In this document: positions 56,661 to 58,959 of the stretch, in pieces
Numbering within the stretch: position 1 is the stretch's first letter
Layout: the number at the start of each line of letters is the position of its first letter
Origin: an uncultured Oscillospiraceae bacterium
GTDB taxonomy: Bacteria > Bacillota > Clostridia > Oscillospirales > Oscillospiraceae
Direction of reading: 5' to 3'
Assembly: GCA_934572465.1 (NCBI GenBank)
Contig: CAKTLG010000010.1
Span: forward strand, 1 to 58,959
Length of the DNA stretch: 58,959 nucleotides
The notes under the pieces: model-generated
Told to the model about the DNA's origin: nothing
Database searches by the model: none
Seen by the model: the letters and a program-made list of their open reading frames with translations, nothing else
Made by a program: the position numbers and the translations under genes

Positions 56661-57776
56661 TCAGCGGATGCGCTCGGAGGTCACGGCCGCGCGCGAAGCG
56701 CTGTAGGCGTCGGCGGTGAAGACGCCGCGTGCGATAAGCGCATCGCTCAGCGCGCCGCCGCCGCTCTGGTTCGTCTCCAGCGCATAGTAGGAAAGGTAGA
56801 CAACGTCGGCGCGCAGGAAGGTGCCTGTCCGCAGCGCGCTGACCTCACCCGCAGTGAGAACGCCGGCAAAGTAGGCGCGCTCGGGCGCGTCGGTGATATC
56901 GATCTGCGCGGTGGAGCTGTAGCGCAGCGCGCGCAGCAGAAATTCCGTGTACATCTCCGCGGAGGCGGCGGTCGTCGTGCCGAAGGCCGTTGCGCTCATG
57001 CCGTTGCTGTAGCCCATCGAGTAGGCGTAGGCCGCGTAGGCGTTGGCCCAGCCGGGCACGTCGGTGAAGGGGTGGGACGCAGTGCAGCGCAGCGCGGCGT
57101 CCTCCTCGCCGAGAAGCCGTATGAGCATGATGAGCGCCTCCATGCGCGTGGGCGCCTTTTCCAGATCAAAGCCCTGACCGTAGCCGGTGTCGGAGCCGCG
57201 GAAGAGCCCCAGCGACTTGAGCGAGGCGGCCATGGCGGGATAATCGGTCGTAGAGGACGGAGAGAGCACGAACGGCCCGCAGTAGCTGACCACGGCGGTC
57301 TTGCCGGCGGCGGTGAAGCGCGCCGTCGTATCCTCGGCGACGAGATAGCGGTGGTTTACCGTGAGGCCCGCGCCGCTTTTTACCTCGCTGCCGTTCGTCA
57401 CATCGACCACCGCGCCGGAGGAGAACTGCACGTTCACGCTGCCCGCCAGCACGATGACCTGTAACCCCGTCGGGCCGGTGAGGATGTCGGCCTGCTTGAG
57501 CTGCGCCTCGGTGAACACGTCCGCGCGCTGCGTCCCCACGTTGGCCTCCGCCGCCGCGAGCGCCGCGCGCCATGTTTCCTCCGCCTTGCCGTAGGCGGCG
57601 CTGTCGGACGCATCAAGCCTGCTGTCGATCTGCGCGTTTGCCTTGGGGAGAAAGACGCTTTGCAGGTAGTCCAGAGAGATCAGCGGATCGCTGCTGTCGC
57701 CGCCCGCGGCGAGTGCCGCGCCGGTAAGAAGCGCCACAGCGAGCGCTGCGGCGAGCAGTGCGCTGCGTCGTTTCAT
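56661..57776 (-). CDS. secreted protein with an SLH-like domain
   Basis: 371 residues with a signal peptide (MKRRSALLAAALAVALLTGAALA). The middle (about 110-180) is a beta-rich domain. Residues about 210-290 contain an SLH-like segment (PTRMEALIMLIRLLGEE...HPFTDVPGWANAYAAYAYSMGYSNG), a cell-wall polysaccharide binder. Only one clear SLH unit and part of a second are seen; three are usual. It overlaps rex by 4 bases. It is probably cell-wall attached, with an unknown role. Coupling to a redox regulator is unexpected. Confidence 0.72.
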   Translation of the reverse strand: MKRRSALLAAALAVALLTGAALAAGGDSSDPLISLDYLQSVFLPKANAQIDSRLDASDSAAYGKAEETWRAALAAAEANVGTQRADVFTEAQLKQADILTGPTGLQVIVLAGSVNVQFSSGAVVDVTNGSEVKSGAGLTVNHRYLVAEDTTARFTAAGKTAVVSYCGPFVLSPSSTTDYPAMAASLKSLGLFRGSDTGYGQGFDLEKAPTRMEALIMLIRLLGEEDAALRCTASHPFTDVPGWANAYAAYAYSMGYSNGMSATAFGTTTAASAEMYTEFLLRALRYSSTAQIDITDAPERAYFAGVLTAGEVSALRTGTFLRADVVYLSYYALETNQSGGGALSDALIARGVFTADAYSASRAAVTSERIR

Positions 57777-58432
57777 AGCGCGCCGCCCTCTTCGCTGCTC
57801 TCGGCCGAGGTCTTTGAGATGCGGTAGCTCAGCGTGAGCAGACTGTCGGCAAAGTGGACGTCCTCAGTGAAGACCTCGCTGCCGACGTTCAGCTCGGTGT
57901 TGGTAAAGTTCCAGATGCCGCGCACGCCCAGCGCGACGAGCCGCTCGGCGACCTCCTGTGCGATGCCCTTCGGCACGGTCAGCACCGCGACGTCGGGGTG
58001 GCAGACGGCAAAATAATCCTCCAGCTCGTCGAACGGGCGGATGAGCACGTCGTTGACGCGCGTACCGATGAGCGCGGGGGAGACGTCGAAGGCGGTGTCG
58101 AACTGAAAGCCGGCCTGTGCAAAGTCAAAGTTGCGCAGCAGCGCGTGACCCAGATGGCCCGCGCCGACGACGACAAGGCGGTGTCCCTCGTCCACGCCGA
58201 GGATGTGGCCGATCTCGGTGCGCAGCTCGAGGATGTTGTAGCCGTAGCCCTGCTGGCCGAACTCGCCGAAGCAGCTCAGATCCTGCCGGATCTGCGAGGC
58301 GGTGATGCCCATGCGCTCGCCGAGCGAGTTTGAGGAGATGCGGACGATGCCCTTGGAGTGCAGGTCGTCGAGATAGCGGTAATAACGGGGAAGACGCCGG
58401 ATGACGGCATCGGAGATCTTGCGTTTTTTCAT
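57773..58432 (-). CDS. rex: redox-sensing transcriptional repressor Rex
   Basis: 219 residues. The N-terminal winged helix (about 1-75, ITASQIRQDLSCFGEFGQQGYGYN) binds operator DNA. The Rossmann fold starts at VVVGAGHLGHAL, with the glycine pattern at 90, 92 and 95, and binds NADH. Rex senses the NADH/NAD+ ratio and represses fermentation genes when the ratio is low. Its promoter has consensus -35 and -10 boxes with a palindrome over the -35. The SLH-type gene is coupled downstream. Confidence 0.95.
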   Translation of the reverse strand: MKKRKISDAVIRRLPRYYRYLDDLHSKGIVRISSNSLGERMGITASQIRQDLSCFGEFGQQGYGYNILELRTEIGHILGVDEGHRLVVVGAGHLGHALLRNFDFAQAGFQFDTAFDVSPALIGTRVNDVLIRPFDELEDYFAVCHPDVAVLTVPKGIAQEVAERLVALGVRGIWNFTNTELNVGSEVFTEDVHFADSLLTLSYRISKTSAESSEEGGAL

Positions 58433-58468
58433 AAGAGCAGTTTCCTTTTTCCGAGATATCTTTTGCTA

Positions 58469-58497
58469 TTATAAAAGCATTTGACAAAGTTGTCAAT
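58469..58497 (-). promoter_or_regulatory. consensus promoter of rex with an overlapping palindrome
   Basis: On the minus strand TTGACA (58492-58497), a 17-base spacer and TATAAT (58469-58474) match the consensus perfectly. The palindrome TTGACAA..TTGTCAA (58482-58497) covers the -35 box. It does not match the usual Rex site (TTGTTAA-N4-TTAACAA), so the factor that binds it is uncertain. Confidence 0.75.
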
Positions 58498-58529
58498 TTT
58501 TTTAACGATCTTTCACGCCAAATTTTTGC

Positions 58530-58558
58530 TTTACACGGAGCGGAAAAGTTGCTATACT
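58530..58558 (+). promoter_or_regulatory. promoter of the tRNA-Arg locus
   Basis: TTTACA (58530-58535), a 17-base spacer and TATACT (58553-58558) lie 38 bases before the tRNA 5' end, a normal stable-RNA promoter. Confidence 0.7.
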
Positions 58559-58596
58559 ATGCGTTGGTCATACTGTGGCCGTTTACAACCGCATAT

Positions 58597-58635
58597 GCGC
58601 CCGTAGCTCAGTTGGATAGAGCGTTAGACTCCGAC
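58597..58635 (+). pseudogene. 5' half of a tRNA-Arg(CCG) gene
   Basis: The acceptor strand GCGCCCG, the D arm GCTC-AGTTGGATA-GAGC and the anticodon stem/loop TTAGA-CTCCGAC (anticodon CCG) are intact. The sequence then leaves the tRNA: the TCTAA partner strand, the T arm and the CGGGCGC acceptor strand are all missing. The break is at the 3' side of the anticodon loop. The promoter upstream is intact. The 3' half may lie beyond the window if an element has inserted. Confidence 0.7.
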
Positions 58636-58959
58636 GTTTCAGGCGTCTCCTCTTGAGATATGGCGCAAAGCCTTGCCGCACCTGTGTTTGCGGGAACGGC
58701 AGAGAAAAAATGCGTGGTCGTTGACTACTATTTGACGACTATCGCAGAAACCCACAACCAAATATGTGCCCGTAGCTCAGTTGGATAGAGTGACAGACTC
58801 CGACGTTTCAGGCGTTTCCAGTTAAGACATGGCGCAAAGCCTTGCCGCGCCTGCGTTTGCGGGAGCGGCAGAGAAAAAATGAGTGGTCGTTGACTACTAT
58901 TTGACGACTATCGCAGAAACCCACAACCAAATATGTGCCCGTAGCTCAGTTGGATAGAG
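58597..58959 (+). repeat. 169-bp tandem repeat that starts with the tRNA-Arg 5' half
   Basis: Units begin at 58597, 58766 and 58935, exactly 169 bases apart; the third is cut by the window edge. Each has the tRNA 5' half, TTTCAGGCGT, GGCGCAAAGCCTTGCCGC, TTTGCGGGA.CGGCAGAG, and GTCGTTGACTACTATTTGAC followed by GACTATCGCAG. The second and third units start GTGCCCG instead of GCGCCCG. Units differ by scattered substitutions, so the duplication is not brand new. Confidence 0.8.

Noticed and set aside
58597..58635. Complete tRNA-Arg or a tRNA with a group I intron
   Set aside because: No 3' half follows within the visible 360 bases, and the 169-base companion has no intron-like core. Only the 5' half can be supported.
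58661..58790. Short frames within the 169-bp units (MAQSLAAP...AEKK)
   Set aside because: They lack a ribosome binding site, run into the next half-tRNA in one copy and stop early in the other, so they are not supported as genes.

Overview
The window looks like the chromosome of a GC-rich, endospore-forming, anaerobic Firmicute of the Oscillospirales/Clostridia type. The spore germination protein of the SpoVAF/GerA class with a sigma-G-type promoter, Rex, a LexA with a Gram-positive SOS box, an NAD(P)-dependent glutamate dehydrogenase, a decarboxylase/pyruvate carboxylase B subunit and a cysteine-rich spore-coat-like peptide all fit. The family-level placement is inference. By eye, 1-17084 is less GC-rich than the rest.

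Region 1 (1-17084) is the right end of an integrative and conjugative element (ICE). All its genes lie on the minus strand and read right to left: a small protein, a C-terminally truncated RepA_N replication initiator, ParA, ParB, four accessory proteins with LPD28/YodL-type domains, a 2925-residue ArdC-like/N6-methylase/SNF2-helicase protein, two more accessory proteins and a DUF4143-type ATPase that runs off the left edge. A TnpV-like gene is embedded in another frame inside the giant gene. The element ends inside codon 13 of what looks like a TetM/EF-G-like GTPase gene. The promoter, ribosome binding site and first 12 codons of that gene remain and point into the element.

Region 2 (17085-33488) is host chromosome: a tandem GNAT protein with a leader attenuator, a PRK06851-type ATPase, an XRE/lipoprotein pair, purB with an orphan ABC ATPase, purA, and a plus-strand run of cysteine desulfidase, pyroglutamyl peptidase, an orphan Mod-type DNA methyltransferase and a DUF2156-GNAT fusion. 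An ECF sigma/anti-sigma pair, spoVAF and gdhA follow.

Region 3 (33489-45142) holds a large unknown membrane protein, GNAT proteins, a FtsX-type ABC exporter with a 28-residue membrane peptide, a YtrA-like GntR/ABC-2 operon, lexA, a peptide-binding lipoprotein with pgeF, and a divergent ribbon-helix-helix/DUF6809-like pair.

Region 4 (45143-58959) carries secA, a beta-CASP MBL protein, rlmD, a HExxH protein, a flavodoxin-like oxidoreductase, a decarboxylase alpha subunit, a manganese riboswitch with mntP, and rex with an SLH-type protein. It is rich in repeats: a dispersed hairpin family, a pair of roughly 213-bp inverted repeats around a divergent XRE/small-protein cassette, and a 169-bp tandem repeat built on the 5' half of a tRNA-Arg(CCG) gene that continues past the right edge.

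The least explained structures are the inverted-repeat cassette at 55315-56335, the tRNA-half tandem repeat at 58597-58959, the ICE/GTPase-gene junction at 17082-17204 and the out-of-frame tnpV at 10138-10488.
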